A DNA stretch of 64,000 nucleotides from an uncultured Prochlorococcus sp. (GTDB lineage: Bacteria > Cyanobacteriota > Cyanobacteriia > PCC-6307 > Cyanobiaceae). The translations under genes were made by a program, and so were the position numbers. The stretch is taken from assembly GCA_902539115.1 (NCBI GenBank), contig CACBHP010000004.1:1-64000 (forward strand), written 5' to 3'. Below are positions 18,307 to 27,319 of the stretch, piece after piece. The stretch's first letter is position 1. Each line of letters opens with the position of its first letter. Below the pieces are notes generated by a model. It searched no databases, had not been told where the DNA came from, and was given only the letters and a program-made list of their open reading frames with translations.

Positions 18307-18669
18307 ATAGAAGATTTCCAGAAGTTAACGGTTTCTTTAAGAGGAAACCTTGAGATTAAAACAAACATTATTGTTTTTTCTTTTAAAGGCCAACTTGATG
18401 CTTTTTCAGAAAAACAATTTAAGAGTTTTGTTGCAAATAACTTAAAAAATGAGCTTCCATTCGTTATCGATCTTACAAAAATAGATTTTTTAGATTCTTC
18501 AGGTCTTGGAGCTCTTGTTCAGACTGCTAAAGAATGCAAAAAATCGAAACTTGGTTTCTCTGTAGTTGGAAATTCTAGAGTGGCCCAAACAATTAAACTT
18601 GTTCGTTTAGGGGATTTTCTTAACTTGAAGCCAAGCCTTGAAGATGCATTAAATTTTTTAAAAAATTGA
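18307..18669 (+). CDS. STAS-domain anti-sigma-factor antagonist-like protein, apparent ATA start
   Basis: A roughly 120-residue STAS protein of the SpoIIAA/RsbV type. From the first sense codon GAA (18310) it reads EDFQKLTVSLRGNLEIK, then FSFKGQLDAFSEKQF and the phosphorylation loop IDFLDSSGLGALVQ, with Ser64/Ser65 as candidate sites, ending LEDALNFLKN. The frame is open from an in-frame TAG at 18301, and the only codons before GAA are ATC and ATA. With GGAGGT 8 nt upstream, ATA at 18307 is the likely initiator. The stop overlaps the TTG start of mini-RNase III, so the two are coupled. Its partner kinase may be the RsbW-like protein at 42643. Confidence 0.82.
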   Translation: MEDFQKLTVSLRGNLEIKTNIIVFSFKGQLDAFSEKQFKSFVANNLKNELPFVIDLTKIDFLDSSGLGALVQTAKECKKSKLGFSVVGNSRVAQTIKLVRLGDFLNLKPSLEDALNFLKN

Positions 18670-19064
18670 ATTATTGGATTCAAAACTTGGTTCCATATGG
18701 ATCTCCCGATGAAATAGGTGTTATTCAACTTGCTTGGCTTGGAGATTCGGTATGGGAGCTTCACCAAAGACTAAGGCATGTACATTTTCCTTTGAAATCT
18801 AAAGATCTCCATTTATCTGTTGTAAACGAAGTAAAAGCAAAATCTCAGTCACAATCATTAAGTCAAATTGAACATTTATTAAATTCAAATGAAATGGATT
18901 TAATTAGGCGTGCTAGAAATAAAACAAAGAGATATCCAAAGTCTTCAGACCCTACTATATACTCTAGAGCAACTGGTTTTGAAACACTAATTGGCTGGCT
19001 TTTTTTAAAAGATCCTCAAAGATTATCAACAATTTTTGAATATTTAGAATTAAAAATGAATTGA
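18666..19064 (+). CDS. mrnC: Mini-ribonuclease III
   Basis: A 132-residue stand-alone RNase III catalytic domain without a double-stranded RNA-binding domain, known for maturing 23S rRNA ends. The catalytic helix is QLAWLGDSVWELHQR and the second acidic region lies in YSRATGFETLIGWLFL. The start is TTG at 18666, overlapping the preceding TGA by 3 bp (TTGA). It is followed 4 bp later by an rRNA methyltransferase gene, which fits a ribosomal RNA role. Confidence 0.9.
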   Translation: MNYWIQNLVPYGSPDEIGVIQLAWLGDSVWELHQRLRHVHFPLKSKDLHLSVVNEVKAKSQSQSLSQIEHLLNSNEMDLIRRARNKTKRYPKSSDPTIYSRATGFETLIGWLFLKDPQRLSTIFEYLELKMN

Positions 19065-19068
19065 ATCT

Positions 19069-20073
19069 ATGAAAAACTCCTCAAATAAATTTCGCGGAAA
19101 AAATAATAAAGAGTACAAAAAACATTCAGATTTTGGTTATTACTCAAAAAATACAAATCGTTCAGAAAAAAATGATAGATTTTTGAACAATTCCGCTAAA
19201 AATAAGAAAGTTGAAAATTTAAAAAAAAATGACGAAAATAATACTTTTTCGTCTTTAAAAAGAAGAAATCCAAGATTAAAATCTAATAGAGAATTCCCTA
19301 ATAAAAATTCTGATATACATCAAGAATTTACTAATAAGAGAAATTTTGATGATTGGATATGGGGTAAACATTCGGTTTATGAGACTCTTAGCAGTGATAG
19401 AGCTATTAATAGGATTTGGTGTACTTCGGAAATCTTTTCTTCAGACAAATTCTATATTTTGCTTAAGGATCTTAAATCAAAAGGAGTTCTTATTGAAGAA
19501 GTTTCTTGGAACAGGCTTTCGCAATTGACATGTGGTGCTTCACATCAAGGTGTCGCATTGCAGTTAGCATGCTCTAAAACAATATCCTTAGAACAATTAA
19601 TCGATTTTTCTAAACGCAATTGTCCAAATCCTATAATACTCGCATTAGATGGTATAACTGATCCTCATAATGTTGGCGCGATAATAAGATCAGCGGAAGC
19701 ATTTGATTGTAAGGGTGTAATCATTCCTCAGAGAAGGTCTGCAGGATTGACTGGAACAGTTGCCAAGGTAGCTGCAGGTGCCTTAGAACACCTTAGTGTA
19801 AGCAGAGTTGTTAACTTAAATAGAGCACTTGAGGAACTAAAGAAAAATGGTTTTCTTGTTGTTGGCTTATCTGGAGATGGTCAAATATCTATCTCAAATT
19901 TTCAAGAAAAAGCACCTTTGGTAGTTGTAGTTGGCTCTGAAGATAAAGGTATTTCTTTGCTTACTCAAAAAAAATGCGATTTTATATTAAGTATTTCTCT
20001 TAAAGGCAAGACTTCAAGTTTAAATGCCTCTGTGGCAGCCGCCATATCCCTATTTCACTTGACAGGTAAATAA
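19069..20073 (+). CDS. rlmB: RlmB/TrmH-type rRNA 2'-O-methyltransferase (SPOUT)
   Basis: A 334-residue protein. The first ~95 residues are Asn/Lys-rich, low complexity and probably disordered. Then comes a substrate-binding domain (WIWGKHSVYETL onward) and a SPOUT knot domain with ALDGITDPHNVGAIIRSAEAFD in the middle, VGSEDKGIS and SLNASVAAAISLF. These are the TrmH/RlmB signatures for 2'-O-methylation, in E. coli of G2251 in 23S rRNA. It lies directly after mini-RNase III. The N-terminal extension is common in cyanobacterial versions; the exact target base is inferred. Confidence 0.88.
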   Translation: MKNSSNKFRGKNNKEYKKHSDFGYYSKNTNRSEKNDRFLNNSAKNKKVENLKKNDENNTFSSLKRRNPRLKSNREFPNKNSDIHQEFTNKRNFDDWIWGKHSVYETLSSDRAINRIWCTSEIFSSDKFYILLKDLKSKGVLIEEVSWNRLSQLTCGASHQGVALQLACSKTISLEQLIDFSKRNCPNPIILALDGITDPHNVGAIIRSAEAFDCKGVIIPQRRSAGLTGTVAKVAAGALEHLSVSRVVNLNRALEELKKNGFLVVGLSGDGQISISNFQEKAPLVVVVGSEDKGISLLTQKKCDFILSISLKGKTSSLNASVAAAISLFHLTGK

Positions 20074-20153
20074 TTTTATTGTGAATATTCAGTGTTTTAA
20101 AGACCACTAATATGTTGTTGTTTCAATATATTTATATGAATAATAAAAATTTA

Positions 20154-20181
20154 TTGAATTTTCGCTTCAAAATTGTATAGT
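20154..20181 (+). promoter_or_regulatory. Sigma-70-type promoter before the DUF1816 gene
   Basis: TTGAAT (20154-20159) and TATAGT (20176-20181) are separated by 16 nt. They lie in the 145-bp gap between rlmB and the DUF1816 gene and predict a start near 20188, about 30 nt before the TTG start codon. Confidence 0.45.
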
Positions 20182-20218
20182 ATTTAACAAGAATTGATGG
20201 TCAAACAGGCCAAAAAAA

Positions 20219-20434
20219 TTGATTAGAAACTTTGGAAACAAACTCGGTTTAGCTTGGTGGGCTAAAATTGAGACAGATCAACCTCGTTGTACATACTGGT
20301 TCGGCCCATTTATTACTAAACGTAGTTTAAAAGAAGATATGTCTTCTTTCATTAAAGATCTTTCAAATGAAGGGTCTAAAAATATTAAATACAGTTTTGT
20401 ACGTTGTAAAAAAGAAGAACCATTAACAATTTGA
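20219..20434 (+). CDS. DUF1816 family protein
   Basis: A 71-residue soluble protein with the DUF1816 core LGLAWWAKIETDQPRCTYWFGPF and a Lys-rich C-terminus. The start is TTG, the only acceptable codon after an in-frame TGA at 20195; an ATG at 20197 is out of frame and stops quickly. DUF1816 has a CpcD-like (phycobilisome linker cap) flavour in some cyanobacteria, which would be curious in a lineage without phycobilisomes. No function can be assigned. Confidence 0.78.
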   Translation: MIRNFGNKLGLAWWAKIETDQPRCTYWFGPFITKRSLKEDMSSFIKDLSNEGSKNIKYSFVRCKKEEPLTI

Positions 20435-20464
20435 TAATTTTGATTTTAAGAAACAAATTAAGAA

Positions 20465-21913
20465 ATGAATTTTAATTCTTTAAGAAAAGAAATTATTAGC
20501 AATAATGCTTCTGTTAAAGAATTAGTTAATGATATATTTGCCAAAATCGATCATAAAGATCCTGAAATTAACTCATTTATTTGTACCACAAAAGATAATG
20601 CTATCGCGCAAGCAGAGAACATTGATAAATTAATTCAAAATAAAGAAGAACTGCCTCCTCTCGCGGGGATACCAATAGCAATAAAGGATAATATTTGCAC
20701 CAAAGGAGTTGCAACAACTTGTGCAAGTAAAATGCTCAAAAGCTTTGTAGCGCCTTATGAATCAACAGCTTCGAGTAAATTATTTTCTTCAGGGGCAATT
20801 TGTTTAGGAAAAACAAATTTAGACGAATTTGCAATGGGCAGTTCAACGGAAACTTCTGTATTTGGTGTTACTTCAAATCCTTGGGATATTAATAGAGTGC
20901 CTGGAGGCAGTTCAGGCGGTAGTGCTGCTTCAGTTTCCGCTGGATTTTGTGCAGCTGCTATAGGTTCTGATACAGGAGGATCAATTAGGCAACCAGCTTC
21001 TTTTTGTGGCGTCGTAGGTCTTAAACCTACATATGGCAGAGTTAGCAGATGGGGACTTGTAGCATTTGCTAGCAGTCTTGATCAAATTGGCCCAATTACA
21101 AATACTGTCTCAGATGCAGCTGAAATTCTTTATTCAATTTCTGGTAAAGACCCTTTTGACTCAACATGTCTTGATAAGCCAGTACCAAACTATTTGACTG
21201 ACTTAAATAAATCTATAAAGGGCTTAAAAATTGGAATAATTAAAGAGTGTTTTGAACACCCAGGGCTTAATCCAGAAGTTAAGGAATCTGTTCTTTCTGG
21301 AGTTGATAGGTTCCAAGCTTTAGGTGCTGAAATTATCGAAGTTAAATGTCCTAGATTTAACGATGGAATTGCGACATATTATGTCATTGCACCATCTGAA
21401 GCATCCGCTAATTTAGCTAGATATGATGGCGTTAAATATGGCTACAGATCGGATGAAGGTTCAAATCTTATAGATATGACTTCAAAAAGTAGAGCTGAAG
21501 GTTTTGGAGATGAGGTACAAAGAAGAATTTTGATAGGTACTTATGCTTTGTCAGCTGGATACAGTGATGCCTATTACAAAAAGGCACAAAAAGTTAGGAC
21601 ACTTATAAGAAAAGATTTTGATAATGCTTTTAAGAAAGTAGATGTTTTATTAACTCCAACTTGCCCAACAACTGCTTTTTTGAAGGGAGATTTTGCCAAT
21701 GATCCGCTTTCAATGTATTTGTCTGATCTATTAACTGTCCCTGCTAATTTAGCAGGTCTCCCAGCAATCAGTATTCCTTGTGGTTTTGATACTAAAGGAT
21801 TACCTATAGGAGTGCAATTAATAGGCAATGTGCTAGAGGAAGATAGAATATTGAATGCCGCACATATCTTTGAAATTGATGCTCAGGTAATTAAGAAAAG
21901 ACCTTTATTTTAA
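20465..21913 (+). CDS. gatA: Glutamyl-tRNA(Gln) amidotransferase subunit A
   Basis: GatA is the amidase subunit of GatCAB, which converts Glu-tRNA(Gln) to Gln-tRNA(Gln) using glutamine. The Ser-cisSer-Lys triad is present as Lys74 (AIKDNI), Ser149 (GGSSGGSAA) and Ser173 (DTGGSIRQP), with spacing identical to the Staphylococcus enzyme. The 482-residue length is normal. gatB and gatC are not adjacent, which is common in cyanobacteria. Confidence 0.97.
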   Translation: MNFNSLRKEIISNNASVKELVNDIFAKIDHKDPEINSFICTTKDNAIAQAENIDKLIQNKEELPPLAGIPIAIKDNICTKGVATTCASKMLKSFVAPYESTASSKLFSSGAICLGKTNLDEFAMGSSTETSVFGVTSNPWDINRVPGGSSGGSAASVSAGFCAAAIGSDTGGSIRQPASFCGVVGLKPTYGRVSRWGLVAFASSLDQIGPITNTVSDAAEILYSISGKDPFDSTCLDKPVPNYLTDLNKSIKGLKIGIIKECFEHPGLNPEVKESVLSGVDRFQALGAEIIEVKCPRFNDGIATYYVIAPSEASANLARYDGVKYGYRSDEGSNLIDMTSKSRAEGFGDEVQRRILIGTYALSAGYSDAYYKKAQKVRTLIRKDFDNAFKKVDVLLTPTCPTTAFLKGDFANDPLSMYLSDLLTVPANLAGLPAISIPCGFDTKGLPIGVQLIGNVLEEDRILNAAHIFEIDAQVIKKRPLF

Positions 21914-21997
21914 ATTTGTATTAATAATTAATTTGTAATCACAAAGTATAGATCTTTTAGAAATCTTCTCTATCTTATATATATAAATTATTTGGAT

Positions 21998-24900
21998 ATG
22001 GCTTTCGTTCCGCTTCATAATCATAGTGACTACAGCTTACTTGATGGTGCCAGTCAAATTTCAAAAATTGTAGAGAGAGCCTGTGATCTTGGGATGGATT
22101 CTATTGCTCTCACAGATCATGGAGTTATGTATGGTGTTCTTGATTTAGTCAAGAAGTGTAAAGAGAAAGGTATAAAGCCAATTATTGGTAATGAAATGTA
22201 CGTGATTAATGGTTCTATTGATGATCCTCAACCAAAAAAAGAAAAAAGATATCATTTGGTGGTGTTAGCAAAAAATTATACTGGTTATAAGAATCTAGTG
22301 AAGTTGACAACAATTAGTCATTTAAATGGGATGAGAGGTCGAGGTATTTTTTCAAGACCATGTATTGATAAATCTCTTTTAAGCAAATATAGTGATGGTC
22401 TAATAGTTTCTACAGCTTGTCTTGGTGGAGAGATACCTCAAGCTATCTTAAAAGGTAGATTAGACGTAGCTGAAGATATAGCTCTTTGGTATAAAAAATT
22501 ATTTGCAGATGACTTTTATCTAGAAATACAAGATCACGGCTCTATTGAGGATAGAATTGTTAACGTTGAATTAATAAAAATTGGGAAAAAGAACCAAATA
22601 AAAGTCATCGCCACCAACGACGCCCACTACTTATCAAGTATGGATGTTGAAGCTCATGATGCTTTACTTTGTGTATTAACAGGAAAACTAATAAGTGATG
22701 AAAAAAGATTGAGATATACCGGTACAGAATATATTAAAAGCGAAAATGAAATGCTTGAACTTTTTAAAGACCATATTGATGATAAATCAATTATTGAGGC
22801 AGTGAATAATACAGTAGAAATTTCTCAAAAAGTTGAAGTATTCGATTTGTTTGGTAATTATAGAATGCCCAAATTTCCCCTTAATGAAGATAAAGATTCA
22901 TTTTCTTTTCTAAAACAATTATCAAACGAAGGTCTTTTAAAAAGACTTAAAAAAAATGATCTTGCAGAAGTTGATGAGAACTACAAAGAAAGACTAGCTT
23001 CCGAATTAAAAATTATAAAAGATATGGGTTTCCCAGATTATTTTTTGGTTGTTTGGGACTACATCAAATTTGCTAGGGACAACTCTATTCCAGTAGGACC
23101 AGGTAGAGGTTCTGCAGCAGGCTCACTAGTAGCTTATGCACTTCAAATCACAAATATAGATCCTGTCGAGCATGGATTGTTATTTGAGAGATTTTTAAAT
23201 CCAGCAAGAAAGTCTATGCCAGATATTGATACCGACTTTTGTATTGATAGGAGAAATGAAGTTATTGATTATGTCACTAATCGTTATGGAGAGGATAAAG
23301 TTGCGCAAATAATTACTTTCAATAAAATGACCTCTAAGGCGGTTTTAAAGGATGTTGCAAGGGTTCTAGATATACCGTACGGAGAGGCGGATAAATTGGC
23401 TAAGTTAATACCAGTTGTAAGAGGGAAACCTTATAAACTAAATGAAATGATTGATAAAAATTCTCCTAGCAATGAGTTCAGAGACAAATATATTAATGAT
23501 AATAGGGTAAAAAAATGGGTTGATTTGGCTTTGAGAATTGAAGGAACTAATAAAACATATGGAGTTCATGCTGCTGGAGTTGTTATCGCATCAGATCCTC
23601 TCGACGAACTTGTACCTCTTCAAAGGAATAATGAAGGACAAATAATTACCCAATATTCTATGGATGATATCGAATCACTTGGATTATTGAAAATGGATTT
23701 CTTGGGTCTTAAGAATCTCACCATGATTGAAAAGACAGTTTCTCTTGTTAATAAATTCTCCGGAAAGAAAATAAATATCGATGAGTTACCGCAAAATGAT
23801 AGTAAAACCTTTGAGCTTATTGGGAGAGGAGATCTTGAAGGTATTTTTCAGCTTGAATCTTCCGGTATGAAACAGGTTGTTAAGGATTTTAAACCTAACT
23901 CTCTAGAGGATATTTCGTCCATACTGGCTCTTTATAGACCTGGTCCTCTTGATGCGGGTCTCATTCCTAAATTTATAAATCGAAAAAATGGGAAAGAAAA
24001 GATTGATTTCCCTCATCCTTTTATTAAGTCAATTCTTACTGAAACATATGGAATTATGGTTTATCAAGAGCAAATCATGAAAATTGCTCAAGACCTAGCT
24101 GGCTATTCTTTAGGTGATGCTGATTTACTTCGAAGAGCAATGGGGAAAAAGAAAGTGTCTGAGATGGTGAAGCATAGGAATATTTTTGTAGAAGGTTCTA
24201 TGAAGAAAGGTGTAAATGAAAAATTAGCTAATGACCTTTTTGATCAAATGGTTTTATTCGCAGAATATTGTTTTAATAAAAGTCACTCAACTGCTTATGG
24301 TGCAGTAACTTATCAAACTGCATTTTTAAAAGCCCATTTTCCTGTTGCATATATGGCAGCCCTTCTAAGCGTAAATTCTGGCTCTAGCGACAAGATGCAA
24401 AGATATATTTCTAATTGTTATTCTATGGGAATAGAAGTTATTTCACCAAGCATTAATTTTTCTGGTGTTGATTTCACTATTAAGAATAATCAGATTTTAT
24501 TCGGGTTATCTGCAATTAAGAATTTAGGAGATTCTGCAATAAGAAATATAATTGAAAACCGAAATAGTTTTGGAAAATTTAAGTCACTAGCAGATTTGTG
24601 CGATCGTTTGCCTTCTAATGTTCTTAACAAAAGAAGTCTTGAATCTCTAATTTATTGTGGAGCACTAGATGAGTTTTCAATTGATAATAATAGAGCTCAA
24701 TTATTGTCAGATCTCGAAAATGTTATTGAGTGGGCCTCTTCAAGAAATCGTGATAGGTTATCCGGGCAAGGAAATCTATTTGATTCTAAAGAAGAATTTT
24801 CTAATGTTGCTTTTTCAGATTCACAGTTAACTAAGGTTGAGGATTATTCACTTATTGAGAAGTTAAAGTTAGAAAAACAGCTATTAGGCTTTTATTTATC

Positions 24901-25495
24901 TGATCATCCTCTAAAGCATTTAACTAAGCCAGCAAAACTTATATCTCCTATAAGCATTTCGCATTTAGAAGAAACAAAAGATAGAACAAAAGTCTCTTTA
25001 GTTGGAATGATTCCTGATTTGAAGCAAATTACAACGAGAAAAGGAGATAGGATGGCCATAGTTCAGCTAGAAGATCTTTCAGGAAGTTGCGAAGCAATAG
25101 TTTTTCCAAAAACCTATGTAAGATTATCAGAATTTCTTCTGACGGATACAAGATTATTGGTCTGGGGAACAATTGATAAAAAAAGTGAAAAGACTCAATT
25201 AATAATTGATGATTGTAGAGAAATCGATAACCTTAAATTGCTAATTATTAATCTTGAAAGTTCTCAAGCATCAGATGTAAGAGTACAAAATACTTTGAGA
25301 GACTGTTTAATTAAATTTAAACCAGATAAAGGTAGATGTGGAATAAAGATTCCAGTTTTAGCTGCAGTAAGAAATAAAAATAGTGTTACTTACGTTAAAT
25401 TTGGTGAACAATTTTGTGTTGGTGATATACAGGGAGCATGCAAATTATTAGAAGATAAATCATTTCAAGTTAACTTGAAATCTTTAGTTTCCTAG
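21998..25495 (+). CDS. dnaE: DNA polymerase III alpha subunit DnaE, unsplit
   Basis: The 1165-residue replicative polymerase begins with the PHP domain (FVPLHNHSDYSLLDGASQ), followed by the polymerase core with GPGRGSAAGSLVAYAL and PDIDTDFCIDRR, a helix-hairpin-helix region, and an OB fold near residue 990. The ATG at 21998 is preferred over a TTG two codons upstream. In many cyanobacteria the gene is split by the Npu/Ssp-type intein before the Cys of AEYCFNKSH; here that site (Cys codon 24269-24271) is uninterrupted, so the protein is made in one piece. Confidence 0.97.
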   Translation: MAFVPLHNHSDYSLLDGASQISKIVERACDLGMDSIALTDHGVMYGVLDLVKKCKEKGIKPIIGNEMYVINGSIDDPQPKKEKRYHLVVLAKNYTGYKNLVKLTTISHLNGMRGRGIFSRPCIDKSLLSKYSDGLIVSTACLGGEIPQAILKGRLDVAEDIALWYKKLFADDFYLEIQDHGSIEDRIVNVELIKIGKKNQIKVIATNDAHYLSSMDVEAHDALLCVLTGKLISDEKRLRYTGTEYIKSENEMLELFKDHIDDKSIIEAVNNTVEISQKVEVFDLFGNYRMPKFPLNEDKDSFSFLKQLSNEGLLKRLKKNDLAEVDENYKERLASELKIIKDMGFPDYFLVVWDYIKFARDNSIPVGPGRGSAAGSLVAYALQITNIDPVEHGLLFERFLNPARKSMPDIDTDFCIDRRNEVIDYVTNRYGEDKVAQIITFNKMTSKAVLKDVARVLDIPYGEADKLAKLIPVVRGKPYKLNEMIDKNSPSNEFRDKYINDNRVKKWVDLALRIEGTNKTYGVHAAGVVIASDPLDELVPLQRNNEGQIITQYSMDDIESLGLLKMDFLGLKNLTMIEKTVSLVNKFSGKKINIDELPQNDSKTFELIGRGDLEGIFQLESSGMKQVVKDFKPNSLEDISSILALYRPGPLDAGLIPKFINRKNGKEKIDFPHPFIKSILTETYGIMVYQEQIMKIAQDLAGYSLGDADLLRRAMGKKKVSEMVKHRNIFVEGSMKKGVNEKLANDLFDQMVLFAEYCFNKSHSTAYGAVTYQTAFLKAHFPVAYMAALLSVNSGSSDKMQRYISNCYSMGIEVISPSINFSGVDFTIKNNQILFGLSAIKNLGDSAIRNIIENRNSFGKFKSLADLCDRLPSNVLNKRSLESLIYCGALDEFSIDNNRAQLLSDLENVIEWASSRNRDRLSGQGNLFDSKEEFSNVAFSDSQLTKVEDYSLIEKLKLEKQLLGFYLSDHPLKHLTKPAKLISPISISHLEETKDRTKVSLVGMIPDLKQITTRKGDRMAIVQLEDLSGSCEAIVFPKTYVRLSEFLLTDTRLLVWGTIDKKSEKTQLIIDDCREIDNLKLLIINLESSQASDVRVQNTLRDCLIKFKPDKGRCGIKIPVLAAVRNKNSVTYVKFGEQFCVGDIQGACKLLEDKSFQVNLKSLVS

Positions 25496-25496
25496 A

Positions 25497-25946
25497 TTAA
25501 CTTTTATTCTCGAAATTTTGAGTTGCGGGTTTGAAGGCTGCTTTTGCACGTTGTATGTTCATTGGAATATTTTCAATACCAAAAAAAGATCCAGGCTCTT
25601 TATCCCAACTAGCCGATAATATCCCAAAACTTAATCCTGCTAGACCTAACAAGAAAAACAATGCTGAAATAGCTATTGTTGATGAAGGAGGTATTTCGGC
25701 AATATTTCTTGTAACTATAATGTAGCTAACAACAAAAACCGACATTCCTAATATTGTCGGTATTCCTGCTGTAAAAAATATTCTTCTTGCCATTCTGTCA
25801 GCAACATATTTGGGTATCCCACTTGATGGTCTCTTTGGGGTAGTTATATTGTTAGATGGTTTTTCTAGATTGGCAAAAGCAGTTTTATCAGAATAATTTT
25901 TTTTCTTTTTAATTTGTGTCTTTTTTTTTGATTGCTTTTTTTTCAT
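25497..25946 (-). CDS. PAM68-like photosystem II assembly protein (DUF3464)
   Basis: A 149-residue protein with a Lys/Gln-rich basic N-terminus (about 30 residues), then IPKYVADRMARRIFFTAGIP and two hydrophobic helices, ending with the GILSASWDKEPGSFFG motif. This is the PAM68 family, which in plants and cyanobacteria assists early photosystem II assembly and chlorophyll insertion into CP47. It is convergent with dnaE (one base between stops) and lies downstream of rpsO, with which it may be co-transcribed. Confidence 0.85.
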   Translation of the reverse strand: MKKKQSKKKTQIKKKKNYSDKTAFANLEKPSNNITTPKRPSSGIPKYVADRMARRIFFTAGIPTILGMSVFVVSYIIVTRNIAEIPPSSTIAISALFFLLGLAGLSFGILSASWDKEPGSFFGIENIPMNIQRAKAAFKPATQNFENKS

Positions 25947-25955
25947 TAATTGAAA

Positions 25956-26225
25956 TCATCCTCTGATTCCAATTTTCTTTACTAGTTCTTGATATTTTTG
26001 AACGTTTTTGTCTTTTATATATGATAGTAATCTTTTCCTTTTACCAATCATTTTTAATAATCCTTGCCTTGAAGAGAAATCATGAATGTTTCCTTGGAGG
26101 TGGTCACTTAATTTCGATATTCTTTTAGAGAGCATTGCCACCTGAATTTCAACTGAACCTGTATCAGTTGGATGTACTTGATGAGTATCAATCAGCTTCT
26201 GTTTTTCGGCTGTACCTAATGACAT
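25956..26225 (-). CDS. rpsO: 30S ribosomal protein S15
   Basis: The 89-residue product is the standard S15 length. It contains [19 protein letters not shown] and the [23 protein letters not shown] block that binds the 16S rRNA three-way junction. It lies between ruvA and the PAM68-like gene on the minus strand with short gaps. Nothing unusual is seen. Confidence 0.97.
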   Translation of the reverse strand: MSLGTAEKQKLIDTHQVHPTDTGSVEIQVAMLSKRISKLSDHLQGNIHDFSSRQGLLKMIGKRKRLLSYIKDKNVQKYQELVKKIGIRG

Positions 26226-26257
26226 AAAATTTATATTACTTCTTTTATAATACTACG

Positions 26258-26935
26258 TCATCTAGCTAAATTACTATTTTCCTTATCTAGGAAATTCATA
26301 GCTAATTTCAATAAACTTTCAAATGATAAATTATTTTCTTTTTTTTCAAGAAGATTTATTTCTTTAAGAATAATTGGCAAAATAGTCTTTATTTCTTTGT
26401 TTTTGTAATTTAATGATTGAAGGGTTAATTCAAGGTCCTCCATCAGTTTATGAATTTCTGGATCCTTAATCTCTAATTCATGTCTGATTTTTTCTTCTTC
26501 AAATAGTATTTCACTTTTAAATTTATTTTTTAATTCTAAAATTAATCGATCACTCATTTTTTGTCCTATACCAGGTACGGAAGAAATTAATTTCTTGTTC
26601 TGTGTTTTTATTGCATTGATTACTTCTTTAATAGAAAATTTATTTAATATCCCCATACTAATTTGAGATCCAACGCCTCGAATACTTAAAATTTCAATAA
26701 AAAAATTCTTCTGTTCCTTTGATGTAAATCCAAATAATAAATCTGAATCTTCTTTCTTAATATGTTTTACCCAAAGAGTTATATTTTTATTCGATATCTG
26801 ATTTGTTTTTAATTTGAGAAAGAGGGTTTCTAGTATCTGTATTTCGTATCCTAATCCTTGACAATTTATTAAAATAAAAAATTTTTGATTAGTTTGCCAT
26901 AATTCAACCAAATCTCCATTTATCCAACTAATCAA
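26258..26935 (-). CDS. ruvA: Holliday junction DNA helicase subunit RuvA
   Basis: RuvA binds four-way junctions and loads RuvB for branch migration. The 225-residue product has the N-terminal OB fold (MISWINGDLVEL), tandem helix-hairpin-helix motifs (SIRGVGSQISMGIL and SSVPGIGQKMSDRLILEL) and a C-terminal RuvB-binding helical domain. It is somewhat longer than the usual ~200 residues because of a charged linker. It directly abuts the hypothetical gene upstream on the same strand. Confidence 0.93.
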   Translation of the reverse strand: MISWINGDLVELWQTNQKFFILINCQGLGYEIQILETLFLKLKTNQISNKNITLWVKHIKKEDSDLLFGFTSKEQKNFFIEILSIRGVGSQISMGILNKFSIKEVINAIKTQNKKLISSVPGIGQKMSDRLILELKNKFKSEILFEEEKIRHELEIKDPEIHKLMEDLELTLQSLNYKNKEIKTILPIILKEINLLEKKENNLSFESLLKLAMNFLDKENSNLAR

Positions 26936-27292
26936 TTAACCACCATCCACCTGACATCCAATTAGCGCTCCTGCTGTCCCGCCAGCAGGTACAGCCCAAA
27001 ATCGGTCTTTACCTCTAGAGGAGGATAGTGCTATTCCAGCACCAAGAATACCTCCAATAACAGATCCTTCACTACAGTCATTATCATCTATTTTTTCAGC
27101 TTTGCTTTGACCTCCACAAGGTATTACAACGTCTACTTCATAACTTTTTACGTAGCCTGGATTTGATTTGGTTCCAGGAATATACTCCTCTCTGTACTCA
27201 GTTCTTGTACAAGTTACTGACTTTGGGGTTGTTGCACTAACTTGAACAATAGGATAAAAACAAAATAATAAAGCTAAATAGAAAAATTTCAC
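26936..27292 (-). CDS. Exported glycine-zipper-like protein, unknown function
   Basis: A 118-residue protein with a short signal peptide (MKFFYLALLFCFYPIVQVSA, probable cut after residue 20). The mature part has Cys pairs (VTCTRTEYREEY and VIPCGGQ) and a Gly-rich segment GSVIGGILGAGIALSSSRG followed by AVPAGGTAGALIGCQ, which resembles glycine-zipper outer-membrane or periplasmic proteins. Its stop abuts ruvA. I cannot give it a function. Confidence 0.7.
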   Translation of the reverse strand: MKFFYLALLFCFYPIVQVSATTPKSVTCTRTEYREEYIPGTKSNPGYVKSYEVDVVIPCGGQSKAEKIDDNDCSEGSVIGGILGAGIALSSSRGKDRFWAVPAGGTAGALIGCQVDGG

Positions 27293-27319
27293 TTTTTTTT
27301 ATAATTTAATACTTATATT

